From the NCBI RefSeq assembly GCF_025564065.1, contig NZ_JAMGZK010000049.1, positions 1-64,000 on the forward strand: a stretch of 64,000 bases of DNA. Direction: 5' to 3'. The notes beneath the pieces were generated by a model. That model worked only from the letters and a program-made list of their open reading frames with translations. It did not search any database and was not told where the DNA came from. A program made the position numbers and the translations under genes. Below, piece by piece: positions 1 to 9,410 of this stretch (within the stretch, counting starts at the first letter, position 1; every line of letters begins with the position of its first letter). The DNA is from Silvania hatchlandensis. GTDB lineage: Bacteria > Pseudomonadota > Gammaproteobacteria > Enterobacterales > Enterobacteriaceae.

Positions 1-127
1 TTACGTAATGACATGGTATCTCTCGCATCCCAGGGCATAAGTGGCTCCATAAACGGGTTCTTATGCCTTAGTTGTAAGTGTCTACCATGTCCCCGAACAA
101 GTGTTCACTATGTCCCCGGACTGTACA
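1..127. mobile_element. Possible end of an insertion sequence (IS481-like tip)
   Basis: No intact gene is present. Two related motifs sit 22 bp apart at 82-97 and 104-120, sharing the core ATGTCCCCG, and the stretch ends in TGTACA at 122-127. Repeats of this sort followed by a TGT...ACA end are typical of IS481-family termini in proteobacteria, so this may be the end of an element lying mostly outside the window. The identification is from memory of such ends and is weak. Confidence 0.3.
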
Positions 128-170
128 GTGGGAGAGGGTTGGGAGAGGACATCAGGCCGCATCCAACCCA

Positions 171-944
171 CTAATACACCGCCACCTCCCGCGCCATTTC
201 GCGTGAATACTGCTGGCTGGCGGTGACCAGCATCCGCGTATAATCGGTTTTGGCATTCCCGGCCACCAGCTCATCCACGGTCAACGTTTCAAGGATCTTA
301 CCGTACTGCATCACCGCCACCTTCTGGCACAGATGCGCAATCACCCCCAGATCGTGGGTCACCATCAGATAGGTCAGCTTCGACTCGCGCTGCAGCTCCG
401 CCAGCAGGTTTAAGATCTCCGCCTGCACCGACACGTCCAGCGCCGAGGTCGGTTCATCGAGCAGCAGCACCTGTGGCTCCAGAATCAACGCCCTGGCAAT
501 TGCCACGCGCTGGCGCTGACCACCCGACAGCTGATGCGGATAGCGGTCGCGGAAGGCGCGGTTCAGCCCCACTTTATCCAGCAGGGCATGAATACGCCGA
601 TCCCGGTCGTTGATGCCATGGATTTGCAGCGGCTCTTCCAGAATATCGCCGATGGTGTGACGCGGGTGCAGCGAACCATAGGGATCCTGAAACACCATCT
701 GCACCAGCCGACAGCGCTGGGGGCTGATGCGTCGCTCCAGCGCCTGGCCGTTAATCGCTAGCCCCCCCTCCCAGTGGGTGAACAGCCCGGCTAGGCACTT
801 CAGCACCGTGGTTTTGCCGGACCCCGACTCTCCCACCAGGCCATAAATCTCGCCCGGCTGGACGTTAATGTTAACGTCATACAGCACCTGGCTGCGCTTC
901 TCGCCCTCACCGAAGGCCAGATTCAGGTTTTTTACCTCGATCAT
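171..944 (-). CDS. Peptide-type ABC transporter ATPase (DppF/DdpF-like)
   Basis: Cytoplasmic ATPase that would power a peptide- or oligosaccharide-type ABC importer, paired with the second ATPase encoded just upstream. The 257-residue protein has a Walker A box (GESGSGKT, about 38-45), Q-loop Q86, signature LSGGQ (139-143), Walker B LLLDEP (160-165) and switch His197. It is shorter than typical OppF/DppF proteins (about 320-330 residues) and lacks most of the C-terminal oligopeptide-transporter extension. An AAGGAG Shine-Dalgarno supports the start. It is the last gene of the operon, 9 bp after the other ATPase. The substrate cannot be read from an ATPase. Confidence 0.9.
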   Translation of the reverse strand: MIEVKNLNLAFGEGEKRSQVLYDVNINVQPGEIYGLVGESGSGKTTVLKCLAGLFTHWEGGLAINGQALERRISPQRCRLVQMVFQDPYGSLHPRHTIGDILEEPLQIHGINDRDRRIHALLDKVGLNRAFRDRYPHQLSGGQRQRVAIARALILEPQVLLLDEPTSALDVSVQAEILNLLAELQRESKLTYLMVTHDLGVIAHLCQKVAVMQYGKILETLTVDELVAGNAKTDYTRMLVTASQQYSREMAREVAVY

Positions 945-953
945 CTTCGCTCC

Positions 954-1826
954 TTATTCGACCAGCCAGCTGGCCTGGCGCTGCAGCACCGGCAGCACCG
1001 GACGGCGGTGATTCATCTCCGGCAGGGCATTGATCAGCCCCTGCGTGTAGGGATGTTTTGCATTGTGCAGATCGCAGGCGGCAATGGATTCCACCACCCG
1101 ACCGGCGTACATCACCAGCACCCGGTCACAGAAGCTGCGCACCAGGTTGATGTCGTGACTGATAAAGATTAAGCCCAGCCCGCGCGACTGAACTAAATCG
1201 TCCAGCAGCCCCAGCACCTGCAGGCGCACCGAGACGTCCAGCGCCGAGGTCGGTTCATCGGCAATCACCAGTTCCGGGTCGGTGATCAGCATCATGGCAA
1301 TCATGATGCGCTGCCCCTGCCCGCCGGAGATCTCATGCGGATAGAGTTGATACACGCGCTTCGGCTCGCGAATGCGCACCACGTCCAGCATCTCCAGCAC
1401 TTTGGCTTTGGCTTCCGCCTTGCGCCCCGGATGGTGGGTCAGCCAGGCTTCGGCAATCTGATCCCCGACGCACACCACCGGGTTAAGGGAGTATTTTGGG
1501 TCCTGCATGATCATCGAGATGCGCTTGCCGCGAATGCCGCGCATCTGCGCCTCGCTGACGGTACGTAAATCGACATCGCCAAACTGCATCCGCGTGGCGG
1601 TGATCTGCGCTTTAGCCGGATGCAGGCGCAGCAGCGCCCGCCCGACGGTGGATTTACCGGAACCCGATTCGCCGACAATCGCCAGCTTCTCGCGCCCGAG
1701 CTGAAAGGAGACGCCGCGCACCGCGTTCGTGACCGCGCGTCCGTTGATAAAGTCGACGTGCAGATCGCGCACGTCGAGCAGCGGTGCATCAGTTGCTGCG
1801 AGGATCGAGGATGTCACGTAGGCCAT
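954..1826 (-). CDS. Peptide-type ABC transporter ATPase (DppD/DdpD-like)
   Basis: First ATPase of the importer pair. The 290-residue protein has Walker [10 protein letters not shown] (52-60), an ISGGQ signature (166-170) and Walker B VIADEP (187-192), followed by the C-terminal segment containing HPYTQGL and ALPEM that is usual in DppD/OppD proteins. It overlaps the upstream permease gene by 38 bp. The Shine-Dalgarno AGGAG lies directly against the ATG at 1826, so translation may instead begin at the GTG at 1817, nine bases further on. Family and operon context make the role clear; the substrate is not known. Confidence 0.9.
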   Translation of the reverse strand: MAYVTSSILAATDAPLLDVRDLHVDFINGRAVTNAVRGVSFQLGREKLAIVGESGSGKSTVGRALLRLHPAKAQITATRMQFGDVDLRTVSEAQMRGIRGKRISMIMQDPKYSLNPVVCVGDQIAEAWLTHHPGRKAEAKAKVLEMLDVVRIREPKRVYQLYPHEISGGQGQRIMIAMMLITDPELVIADEPTSALDVSVRLQVLGLLDDLVQSRGLGLIFISHDINLVRSFCDRVLVMYAGRVVESIAACDLHNAKHPYTQGLINALPEMNHRRPVLPVLQRQASWLVE

Positions 1827-2694
1827 CTCCTAAGAAGTTGAACGCCAGGCTGTTGATCAGGATTGCCAGCCCCGGAATAGTCACCACCCACCAGCACTCC
1901 ATCATATAAGTGCGACCGCTGGAGATCATCGCGCCCCACTCCGGCTCTGGCGGCTGCGCGCCAAGACCCAGGAAACCGAGACCGGCTGCAGTCAGGATGA
2001 TCCCGGCCATGTTCATGGTGATCCGGATGATTACCGACGGCAGACAGAGCGGGACAACGTGTCGCCACAGTACCCGCACCGGGGATGCCCCCTGCAGACG
2101 CACGGCGGAGATAAAGTCAGCCTGGCGTAACGAGAGGGTCTCGGCGCGCGCCAGACGGGCAATCGGCGGCCAGGCTGTAATCGTAATGGCGATGACCACG
2201 TGCTCTAGCCCTGGACCGAGGGCGGCAACAAAGGCCAGCGCCAGCACCAGGCTCGGGAACGAGATAAAGATGTCGGTGACGCGCATCAGCACCGCATCGA
2301 CCTTACCGCCAAAATAACCTGCGGTAACGCCGAGCAGCAGCCCCAGCGGCCCCACGGTGACCGACACCAGCAGCACGATGTACAGCGTAATGCGTGAGCC
2401 GTACACCAGGCGGCTGAAGATGTCCCGACCAAACTCATCGGTGCCGAACCAGTGCTGGGCGTTCGGCGCCACCAGGGCGTTATTCAGATCCTGCACCAGC
2501 GGGTTATAAGGGGCGATCCACGGCGCGAAGGCCGCGACAATCAACAGCAGCAGGATAATGCCGCCGCCAATCGCCGTTAGCGGATTACGCGCCATCTGCC
2601 CGACAAAGCCCGCCGCGCGACGTGCGGTGCGCGCCAGGCGCTGGCGTCCTTCGCTGCGGCCAATCTGCAGCGGTGTATCCAGAGAAACGGTCAT
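1789..2694 (-). CDS. ABC transporter permease (DppC-like)
   Basis: Inner-membrane permease of the importer, 301 residues, with an N-terminal OppC-type segment, one membrane helix near residues 38-58, then the binding-protein-dependent transport core with about five more helices. The NWFGTDEFGRD-type motif before the second helix (HWFGTDEFGRD) and the EAA-like loop LRLQGASPVRVLWRHVVP mark it as a DppC/OppC family member. It overlaps the upstream permease by 4 bp (ATGA), which indicates translational coupling. It would form the channel as a heterodimer with the adjacent DppB-like protein. Confidence 0.9.
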   Translation of the reverse strand: MTVSLDTPLQIGRSEGRQRLARTARRAAGFVGQMARNPLTAIGGGIILLLLIVAAFAPWIAPYNPLVQDLNNALVAPNAQHWFGTDEFGRDIFSRLVYGSRITLYIVLLVSVTVGPLGLLLGVTAGYFGGKVDAVLMRVTDIFISFPSLVLALAFVAALGPGLEHVVIAITITAWPPIARLARAETLSLRQADFISAVRLQGASPVRVLWRHVVPLCLPSVIIRITMNMAGIILTAAGLGFLGLGAQPPEPEWGAMISSGRTYMMECWWVVTIPGLAILINSLAFNFLGDGLRDILDPRSN

Positions 2695-3728
2695 GATTTC
2701 GTCCTCGGGTCAAAGAGTTGATACAGCATGTCGGAGAGCAGGTTGAGCATCACGAAGATCATCCCCACCAGCAGCACACAGCCCATTACCGCATTCATGT
2801 CCCCCAGCAGCAGGCTGCCGGTAAGATACGAGCCAAATCCAGGCCAGGAGAAGACGGTTTCAATCAGGACCGCCCCTTCCAGCAGCGAGCCGTAGGCCAG
2901 CGCCACCACCGTCAGCAGCTGGACCAGGATGTTGCGGAACGCGTGGTTCCAGATCACCTGACGCTCGGTTAAGCCTTTTACCCGGGCAGTGATGATGAAC
3001 TCCTGCGACAGCTGGGCCAGCATAAAGCTGCGGGTCATACGGCTGATGTAGGCCAGAGAGTGGAAACCGAGCAGCGATGCCGGGAGCACCAGATGGTTAA
3101 TCGCATTCCAGAACACCGTGCTGTTGCCCGCCAGCAGGGCATCGACGGTCATCAGTCCGGTACGACGCGGCACCACGCCTTCGAGGCCCAAATCCAGCCG
3201 TCCGGCGCCGCCCACCCAACCGAGCCAGGCGTAGAACAGCAGCAGCCCCATCATCCCCACCCAGAAGATCGGCGTCGAATAACCGGCCAGGCTGATGATG
3301 CGCACCACGTAATCGGAAATACTGTTGCGACGCGCCGCTGCCAGCACCCCCAGCGGAATGCCTAAGCCCGCGCCGACAATAATTGCCATCGTCGCCAGCT
3401 CCAGCGTCGCCGGGAAGACGCGCAGGATGTCATCCAGAACCGGTTTGCCGGTCAGCAGCGCATTGCCTAAATCGCCGTGCAGCAGGTTGTTGAAGTAAAT
3501 GCCAAACTGGGTCAGCAGCGACTTGTCAAAGCCCAGCTGGTGATACACCTGCTGATAGGTGCTGTGGTCAGCATCCGGGCCGACAATCGCCAGCACCGGG
3601 TCCACCGGCATGACGCGGCCGATAAAAAAGGTCAGCACCAGCAGGCCGAACAGCGTCACCAGCACCTGGGTTACGCGTTTTGAGAAACGCCGGGTCCGGG
3701 AGCCTGGCCCGAGTATCGCAACACTCAT
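2691..3728 (-). CDS. ABC transporter permease (DppB-like)
   Basis: The 345-residue inner-membrane permease, partner of the DppC-like protein. It starts with a helix ending in the FIGRVMPVDP stretch typical of DppB (a variant of RLxPGDP), has a long periplasmic loop, then five helices with an EAA-like loop (TARVKGLTERQVIWNHAFRN). It ends in LSDMLYQLFDPR, the usual C-terminus of this family. It overlaps the solute-binding-protein gene upstream and the second permease downstream by 4 bp each. The length is somewhat above DppB because of an N-terminal extension of about 15 residues. Confidence 0.9.
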   Translation of the reverse strand: MSVAILGPGSRTRRFSKRVTQVLVTLFGLLVLTFFIGRVMPVDPVLAIVGPDADHSTYQQVYHQLGFDKSLLTQFGIYFNNLLHGDLGNALLTGKPVLDDILRVFPATLELATMAIIVGAGLGIPLGVLAAARRNSISDYVVRIISLAGYSTPIFWVGMMGLLLFYAWLGWVGGAGRLDLGLEGVVPRRTGLMTVDALLAGNSTVFWNAINHLVLPASLLGFHSLAYISRMTRSFMLAQLSQEFIITARVKGLTERQVIWNHAFRNILVQLLTVVALAYGSLLEGAVLIETVFSWPGFGSYLTGSLLLGDMNAVMGCVLLVGMIFVMLNLLSDMLYQLFDPRTKS

Positions 3729-5341
3729 TTTTCACCTCCGGTTTTGTACACTTCCCGCAGGAAGGTGGTGGCGGACGGATGCGACTGGAAGTTTTTCACC
3801 TCGTTACGCACCACCACCGAATCAACCATTTGCGACAGCGGGATCAACGCCGGGATCAACTGGTCGTAGCGGACCTGGATCTGCTGATAATCAACAATCT
3901 GTTTCTGCGGATCGCGCTCCAGCAGCGCTTTATCGATCATCTCGTTCAGCGGTTTGTCGTAAAAACTGGTGCGCCAGCCCTGGAAGTTGGTCAGGCGGGC
4001 TTCGTCGCTGTTGTCCGGGTTGTAGACCAGCGCGCGCAGGCTGGAGTGAGGATGCGGCTCAACGCCGCTGCCGCCGCGCCCGACCAGCATGTCGAACTTA
4101 CGTTCGCGCATCGCGCCGTAGATCTGGTTGCCGGTGCCGGTGATGATTTTGGCGTTAATCCCCGCCTGCATCAGCGTGGACTGCACCGCGATGGCAATAT
4201 TGAGGAAGGGCTGATCCGCCAGCACTCGCAGCGTGGTGTCGAAACCGTCCGGGTAGCCCGCTTCTGCCAGCAGCTTTTTGGCGCGGGGAATGTCCAACGC
4301 ATAGCCAGGATCCGGCAGCGTTGACGGCATTCCGGCCTTGATCGGTCGCTGGTGCAGGACGCCATAGCCCGGCATCAGCGCTTTGTTGATGCCCTGATAA
4401 TCAATCAGGTAGCGCACCGCTTCGCGCACTTTCGGGTTGGCGAAGTGATCCTCTTTCATGCTCATCGCCACGTAATAAACCGTGCCCTTCTGCACGGCTT
4501 CCACCGTCAGCTGGGGATCTTTACGCAGGGCGTTGATGTCGGCCACCGCCATATTGCTGGCAATATCCAGATCGCCCTTCTCCACCATCAGGCGCAGGGT
4601 TTGCGACTCCTGGAAATGGCGCAACACCACCCGGTTCATCTTCGGCTCTTCGCGCCAGTATGTCGGGTTGCGCTGCATGCGCAGCACGTCTTTCGCCTGC
4701 CAGGTTTCCAGCATAAACGGTCCGGAACCGGCTTCGTTGGTGGTCAGCCAGCGGTTACCCCAGTCGTTATTGACCTCGTGGCTCTGCACCGTTTTGCGAT
4801 CCAGCACGCCGAGGTTGCCCAGTGCGCCAAGGGAGTAAATCACCAGTTGAGGATCGTTGGCCTTCGGCAGGGTAAGCTGAACCGTGTAGTCATCAACGGC
4901 TTTTACCTGCTGGTCGATGTTTTTCTTGCTGAAACCGTAGGATTTCCACACCGAGGCCTGGGCCAGGTTCAGGTGCAGCAGGCGGCGCATCGACCACACC
5001 ACGTCCTCGGCAGTGAGCGGGTTGCCGGAGTGGAAGGTCACGTTATCGCGCAGATGGAAGGTCAGGGTTTTGCCGTCCGGGGCAATATCCCAGGATTTCG
5101 CCAGCGCCGGTTTAACGTTGGTGAGGGTATTAGGATCCAGTTCCACCAGCGAATCGTAGAGATTGACCACAATGCCGACCACTTCATTACCGGTCATCGC
5201 GGCCGGGTCGAGGGTCAGCAGGTTGTTCATGTTCATACCGATGATGAGCTGATCGGACGGCGTTTTTGCGTACGCCGCCCCGCTCCCCATCATCAGCGAG
5301 AGCGCGACTAAGCACGCCCCGGCTAAGGGAGATCGTTTCAT
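3725..5341 (-). CDS. Periplasmic solute-binding protein, family 5 (DppA/DdpA-like)
   Basis: Periplasmic receptor of the ABC importer, 538 residues. A Sec signal peptide covers about residues 1-25, ending AYA before KTPSDQ. The mature part shows hallmarks of family 5 binding proteins: LDPAAMTGNEV near the start, then KPALAKSWDIAPDGKTLTFHLR and FHSGNPLTAEDVVWSM. It lies 33 bp after the enolase-superfamily gene and 4 bp overlaps the first permease. Members of this family bind peptides, nickel or oligosaccharides; pairing with a sugar-acid-type dehydratase makes an acidic sugar or glycoside plausible, but that is inference. Confidence 0.9.
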   Translation of the reverse strand: MKRSPLAGACLVALSLMMGSGAAYAKTPSDQLIIGMNMNNLLTLDPAAMTGNEVVGIVVNLYDSLVELDPNTLTNVKPALAKSWDIAPDGKTLTFHLRDNVTFHSGNPLTAEDVVWSMRRLLHLNLAQASVWKSYGFSKKNIDQQVKAVDDYTVQLTLPKANDPQLVIYSLGALGNLGVLDRKTVQSHEVNNDWGNRWLTTNEAGSGPFMLETWQAKDVLRMQRNPTYWREEPKMNRVVLRHFQESQTLRLMVEKGDLDIASNMAVADINALRKDPQLTVEAVQKGTVYYVAMSMKEDHFANPKVREAVRYLIDYQGINKALMPGYGVLHQRPIKAGMPSTLPDPGYALDIPRAKKLLAEAGYPDGFDTTLRVLADQPFLNIAIAVQSTLMQAGINAKIITGTGNQIYGAMRERKFDMLVGRGGSGVEPHPHSSLRALVYNPDNSDEARLTNFQGWRTSFYDKPLNEMIDKALLERDPQKQIVDYQQIQVRYDQLIPALIPLSQMVDSVVVRNEVKNFQSHPSATTFLREVYKTGGEK

Positions 5342-5374
5342 GTATATATCGCCTGTAGGGTACGTTTTTATTTG

Positions 5375-6529
5375 TCAGTCGTGGCTGACGGTATTGGCTT
5401 CGATATATGCAAAATTAATGTCTTCACCGAGTCCCGGGCGATCCGGCAGGGTGACAATGCCGTTCTCGTCCATCGGATCGACGATGCTATGGAGATACGC
5501 GGCCGGAACATCGTAGTCGAGGAACGGGTGCAGCAGACCGCGCTCGTACCAGCGACAGTTCTTGATGGCGCCAATCACCGCGAGGCTTGCCGCGCCGTTG
5601 CCGTGTACTTCGCAGTCCATGCCAAACGCTTCGGCCAGGTTTGCCACCTTCAGGGTCGGCGAGATGCCCCCCACGCCGTTAGAGCCGGCACGCAGAATGT
5701 CGCAGGCCCCGGCTTTAATCCAGTCGGCACGGCTGTGGTGTTTACCGCCAAGGCTTTCTGGCCCGATGATCGGAATCGACAGATTTTCGGCCAGCCAGGC
5801 GTACGAGGACATGCTCTCCTCCTCCATTGGCTCTTCGAACCACGCGAAGTTGAGCTTCTCCAGCTCTTTACCGATGTACAGCGCCTCGGTGCGGCTGTAC
5901 CAGTGGTAGCCGTCAATCATCAGGTCGATATCCGGGCCCACAGCTTCGCGCACTGCGGCACAGGCTTTGACATCCATCTTTGGATTAGGCGCAAACGAGA
6001 CCGGCGGCATCCAGGTGTGCAGTTTGATCGCTTTATAGCCGCGCGCGACCAGCGTTTCAGCGAAGCTGGCGTATTCGTCCGGGGTTGAGAGGCCGCCCGG
6101 CAGGTCATCCCCGCACATGGTGCTGCCGTAAGCCGGGACTTTATCGCGATAGCCACCGAGCAGTTTCCACACCGGCACGTTAAGCTTGCGACCAATCAGA
6201 TCCCACAGCGCCTGCTCAACAAACCCCAGCGCGCGCTCGGTCAGCTGATGGGCGCTACCACGCTGCCAGTGCGCCAGCTCCTGCCAGATCTTCTCGCGAT
6301 TAAACGCATCCTGGCCGATCATCACTTTACGAAAGAAGGTATTGACGACAAAAGGGCGCACCACTTCCGGCGGTGCAAAAGCGTACCCTTGGGTGCCATC
6401 GTCTGCGGTAATGGTCAGCATCGCCATTTTAGCCAGGCTTTCCGGCCCCGGATGAGAGTGCCCGGCGGTGTCGGAAACCCGACGCGTGGGATACTGAAAG
6501 ACGGTGACGTTTACAGATTCGATTTTCAT
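5375..6529 (-). CDS. Enolase-superfamily dehydratase (mandelate racemase type), substrate unknown
   Basis: Cytoplasmic enzyme of the enolase superfamily, 384 residues, with an N-terminal capping domain and a C-terminal barrel. The metal ligands are visible as D206 (in LMIDGYH), E232 (FEEP) and E258 (GPESLGG). The His-Asp pair of the mandelate racemase subgroup fits H309 (EVHGNGA) and D277 (CDILRAG). The second barrel strand reads K169-L-H171 rather than the common K-x-K, so the substrate class is not obvious. Related enzymes dehydrate sugar acids. It is the first gene of the operon with the ABC importer, suggesting that the imported compound or its product is the substrate. Confidence 0.85.
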   Translation of the reverse strand: MKIESVNVTVFQYPTRRVSDTAGHSHPGPESLAKMAMLTITADDGTQGYAFAPPEVVRPFVVNTFFRKVMIGQDAFNREKIWQELAHWQRGSAHQLTERALGFVEQALWDLIGRKLNVPVWKLLGGYRDKVPAYGSTMCGDDLPGGLSTPDEYASFAETLVARGYKAIKLHTWMPPVSFAPNPKMDVKACAAVREAVGPDIDLMIDGYHWYSRTEALYIGKELEKLNFAWFEEPMEEESMSSYAWLAENLSIPIIGPESLGGKHHSRADWIKAGACDILRAGSNGVGGISPTLKVANLAEAFGMDCEVHGNGAASLAVIGAIKNCRWYERGLLHPFLDYDVPAAYLHSIVDPMDENGIVTLPDRPGLGEDINFAYIEANTVSHD

Positions 6530-6675
6530 TATCAGTCCTTAACACAACGTTGGTTCTGCGCGGCTTCGCAATATGAAAAGCTGTTTCGAAACTAACTTTA
6601 AGCGCAAATTTCACCCACAGCCTTAGACAAATTCCGCTAAGCGTCGACCATTTTCTGTGCATCTGCACGGCAAGA

Positions 6676-6691
6676 AGTGACACTTTTCACA
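6676..6691. promoter_or_regulatory. CRP-like binding site upstream of the dehydratase/ABC operon
   Basis: The sequence AGTGA-N6-TCACA matches the CRP core TGTGA-N6-TCACA at nine of ten positions. It lies about 150 bp upstream of the operon's first start codon, in the gap between fbaB and the dehydratase gene. This fits catabolite control of a sugar-uptake operon. No -10/-35 pair was assigned. Confidence 0.5.
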
Positions 6692-6772
6692 AAAGGCGGG
6701 GGAAGTGTGACGTGGATCGGGATAGATGTTTGAGTGAAATGAAATGGTTTTCGAAAATGTAGACGCCGTATT

Positions 6773-6804
6773 TGTAGGCCGGGCAAACGCAGTGCCGCCC
6801 GGCA
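6773..6804. repeat. REP (repetitive extragenic palindromic) element
   Basis: A GC-rich imperfect palindrome, GCCGGGC ... GCCGCCCGGC, preceded by TGTAGG, sits just after the 3' end of fbaB. This is the usual form and position of enterobacterial REP sequences, which often stabilise the 3' end of the upstream mRNA. Confidence 0.75.
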
Positions 6805-6827
6805 TTAGCGAAAGACGCAAAGACGAA

Positions 6828-7880
6828 TCAGGCAATTGTCACTTTGCTGTCCAGGTAGACATCCTGCACCGCGTTAATCAGCTTCACGCCGTCGGCCATC
6901 GACTTTTTAAACGCCTTGCGACCGAGGATCAGTCCCATCCCGCCCGCGCGTTTGTTGATCACCGCCGTGCGCACCGCATCCGCGAGGTCGGTTTCACCAC
7001 CCGCAGCTCCCCCGGAGTTGATAAGCCCTGCGCGGCCCATGTAGCAGTTTGCCAACTGGTAGCGCACCAAATCGATGGGGCTGTCGCTGGTCAGCTTGCT
7101 GTAGACCCGATCGTCGGTGTAGCCGAATTTCACCGCATTGTAGCCGCCGTTATTCTCGGCCATTTTCTGCTTCACAATATCCGCCCCGATGGTGGCCGCC
7201 AGATGGTTAGCCTGCCCGGTGAGGTCGGCGGAGACGTGATAATCGGTCCCGTCTTTGTTAAACGCCGGGTTGCGCAGATAAGCCCACAGCACGGTCACCA
7301 GACCCAGCTCGTGCGCACGCTCAAAGGCCGCCGAGATCTCTTCTATCTGACGCCGCGACTGCTCTGAACCAAAGTAGATGGTCGCTCCTACCGCGACGGC
7401 CCCCATATTGAACGCCTGCTCGACGCTGGCGTACAGGGTCTGGTCATACTCGGTGGGATAACTCAGGGTTTCGTTATGGTTTAGCTTCACGAGGAACGGA
7501 ATGCGGTGCGCATAGCGCCGCGACACGGAGGCCAGCACGCCGTAGGTGGAAGCAACGCAGTTACAGCCCGCTTCAATTGCCAGCTCAACAATGTTCTTTG
7601 GATCAAAATAGAGCGGATTAGCGGCAAACGACGCCCCGGCCGAATGCTCCACGCCCTGGTCAACCGGCAGAATCGACAGATAGCCTGTACCGCCAAGACG
7701 CCCGGTGTTATACAGCGTCTGCATATTGCGCAGCACGGCAGGTGGACGGTTATTGTCGACCATCACCCGGTCGACGTAGTCGTGACCGGGCAGGTAAAGA
7801 TGGTCGGCTGGAATGGTCATACAACGATGCTGTAACAGGCTGTCGGCGTCTTTGCCAAGCAGCTGCGCAATATCAGTCAT
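6828..7880 (-). CDS. fbaB: Fructose-bisphosphate aldolase class I
   Basis: Cytoplasmic DhnA-type class I aldolase interconverting fructose 1,6-bisphosphate with glyceraldehyde 3-phosphate and dihydroxyacetone phosphate, used mainly in gluconeogenic growth. The 350-residue length equals E. coli FbaB and the sequence is nearly colinear with it. The Schiff-base lysine is expected at K237 in GADIVKQK. The start [10 protein letters not shown] at 7880 is chosen because it matches E. coli and has GGGAG nine bases upstream; an in-frame ATG at 7934 would add 18 residues with no family support. It is a single gene, divergent from yegT. Confidence 0.97.
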   Translation of the reverse strand: MTDIAQLLGKDADSLLQHRCMTIPADHLYLPGHDYVDRVMVDNNRPPAVLRNMQTLYNTGRLGGTGYLSILPVDQGVEHSAGASFAANPLYFDPKNIVELAIEAGCNCVASTYGVLASVSRRYAHRIPFLVKLNHNETLSYPTEYDQTLYASVEQAFNMGAVAVGATIYFGSEQSRRQIEEISAAFERAHELGLVTVLWAYLRNPAFNKDGTDYHVSADLTGQANHLAATIGADIVKQKMAENNGGYNAVKFGYTDDRVYSKLTSDSPIDLVRYQLANCYMGRAGLINSGGAAGGETDLADAVRTAVINKRAGGMGLILGRKAFKKSMADGVKLINAVQDVYLDSKVTIA

Positions 7881-8132
7881 AGCTTTGCTCCCGTCAGGGC
7901 CGACGTGATGTCGGCGCGTAGTATCCAGGCCCACATTTTTGTGAGCAGACTAAGCCTGGTACCGCCTGAACAGATTTTCCACCGCCTGAAGCGCATTTCC
8001 ATACCGCTTACTGGCGCGTTTCGTGTACAACAATTTTGTTACACCGATCAAACAATCACCACAAAGGTATTTAAAAGGTATTATTGAATGGTATGTTAAA
8101 GGCGTACCCTCTCTGACATGCAGGATGAAGCA

Positions 8133-9410
8133 ATGAAAACGAAAGTCCAACTGTCATTCATGATGTTTGTTGAATGGTTTATCTGGGGCGCATGGTTTGT
8201 GCCGCTGTGGCTGTGGCTGAGTAAAAGCGGCTTCAGCGCCGGGGAAATCGGCTGGTCGTATGCCTGTACCGCAATTGCGGCGATCCTCTCGCCAATCCTC
8301 GTCGGCTCGCTGACTGACCGCTTCTTCGCCGCCCAGAAAGTGCTGGCGGTGCTGATGTTTGCCGGTGCCGTGCTGATGTACTTCGCCGCGCAACAGACCG
8401 AGTTCAGCACCTTTTTCCCGCTGCTGCTGGCCTATTCCCTGACCTATATGCCGACCATCGCGCTGACCAATAGTATCGCCTTTGCCAACGTTGATGATAT
8501 GGAGGCGGATTTCCCCCGCATTCGCGTCATGGGCACCATCGGCTGGATCGCCTCTGGCCTGGCGTGCGGGTTCCTGCCGCAGATGCTGGGCTACAGCGAT
8601 ATCTCCGATACCAATATTCCACTGCTGATGACCGCCGCCAGCTCTGCCCTGCTTGGCGTGTTCGCACTGTTCCTGCCGAACACCCCGCCGAAGAGTACCG
8701 GCAAGCTGGACCTCAAAGTGATGCTGGGGCTCGATGCCCTGATCCTGCTGCGCGACAGGAATTTCCTGGTGTTCTTCTTCTGCTCGTTCCTGTTCGCGAT
8801 GCCGCTGGCGTTCTACTACATCTTCGCCACTGGCTACCTGACCGAAGTGGGCATGAAAAACGCCACGGGTTGGATGACGCTCGGTCAGTTCTCCGAAATT
8901 TTCTTTATGCTGGCCCTGCCGTTCTTTACCAAACGCTTTGGTATTAAGAAGGTCTTGTTGCTGGGTCTTATCACCGCCGCTATTCGCTATGGTTTCTTTG
9001 TTTACGGCGGTGCGGAACAATACTTCACCTACGCCCTGCTGTTCCTCGGTATTTTGCTGCACGGCGTGAGCTACGACTTCTACTACGTGACGGCGTACAT
9101 TTACGTGGACAAAAAAGCGCCGGCGCACATGCGTACCGCCGCGCAGGGCTTGATTACGCTGTGCTGCCAGGGCTTTGGTAGCCTGCTGGGTTACCGTCTG
9201 GGCGGCGTGATGATGGAAAAAATGTTCGCTTATAAAGAGCCGGTGAATGGGCTGACCTTCAACTGGGCCGGAATGTGGACGTTTGGGGCAATCATGATTG
9301 CGGTGATTGCCGTGCTGTTTATGCTGTTTTTCCGCGAATCGGATAAAGAGATCACCGCAATTGAGGTGGTTGATGGCGATACCGCGCTGACACAAGGGGA
9401 AGTTAAATGA
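8133..9410 (+). CDS. yegT: Nucleoside permease-like MFS transporter
   Basis: Inner-membrane transporter of the nucleoside:H+ symporter (NupG/XapB) family with about 12 helices. The 425 residues match E. coli YegT in length and almost throughout in sequence (FVEWFIWGAWFVPLWLWL at the N-terminus, DIALTQGEVK-like end). The start at 8133 has AGGATGAAGC in front; the in-frame ATG at 8118 is less likely. It overlaps yegU by 4 bp. Being cotranscribed with an ADP-ribosylglycohydrolase and a PfkB kinase, it probably imports a nucleoside or ribose-type glycoside. The physiological substrate is not established. Confidence 0.93.
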   Translation: MKTKVQLSFMMFVEWFIWGAWFVPLWLWLSKSGFSAGEIGWSYACTAIAAILSPILVGSLTDRFFAAQKVLAVLMFAGAVLMYFAAQQTEFSTFFPLLLAYSLTYMPTIALTNSIAFANVDDMEADFPRIRVMGTIGWIASGLACGFLPQMLGYSDISDTNIPLLMTAASSALLGVFALFLPNTPPKSTGKLDLKVMLGLDALILLRDRNFLVFFFCSFLFAMPLAFYYIFATGYLTEVGMKNATGWMTLGQFSEIFFMLALPFFTKRFGIKKVLLLGLITAAIRYGFFVYGGAEQYFTYALLFLGILLHGVSYDFYYVTAYIYVDKKAPAHMRTAAQGLITLCCQGFGSLLGYRLGGVMMEKMFAYKEPVNGLTFNWAGMWTFGAIMIAVIAVLFMLFFRESDKEITAIEVVDGDTALTQGEVK

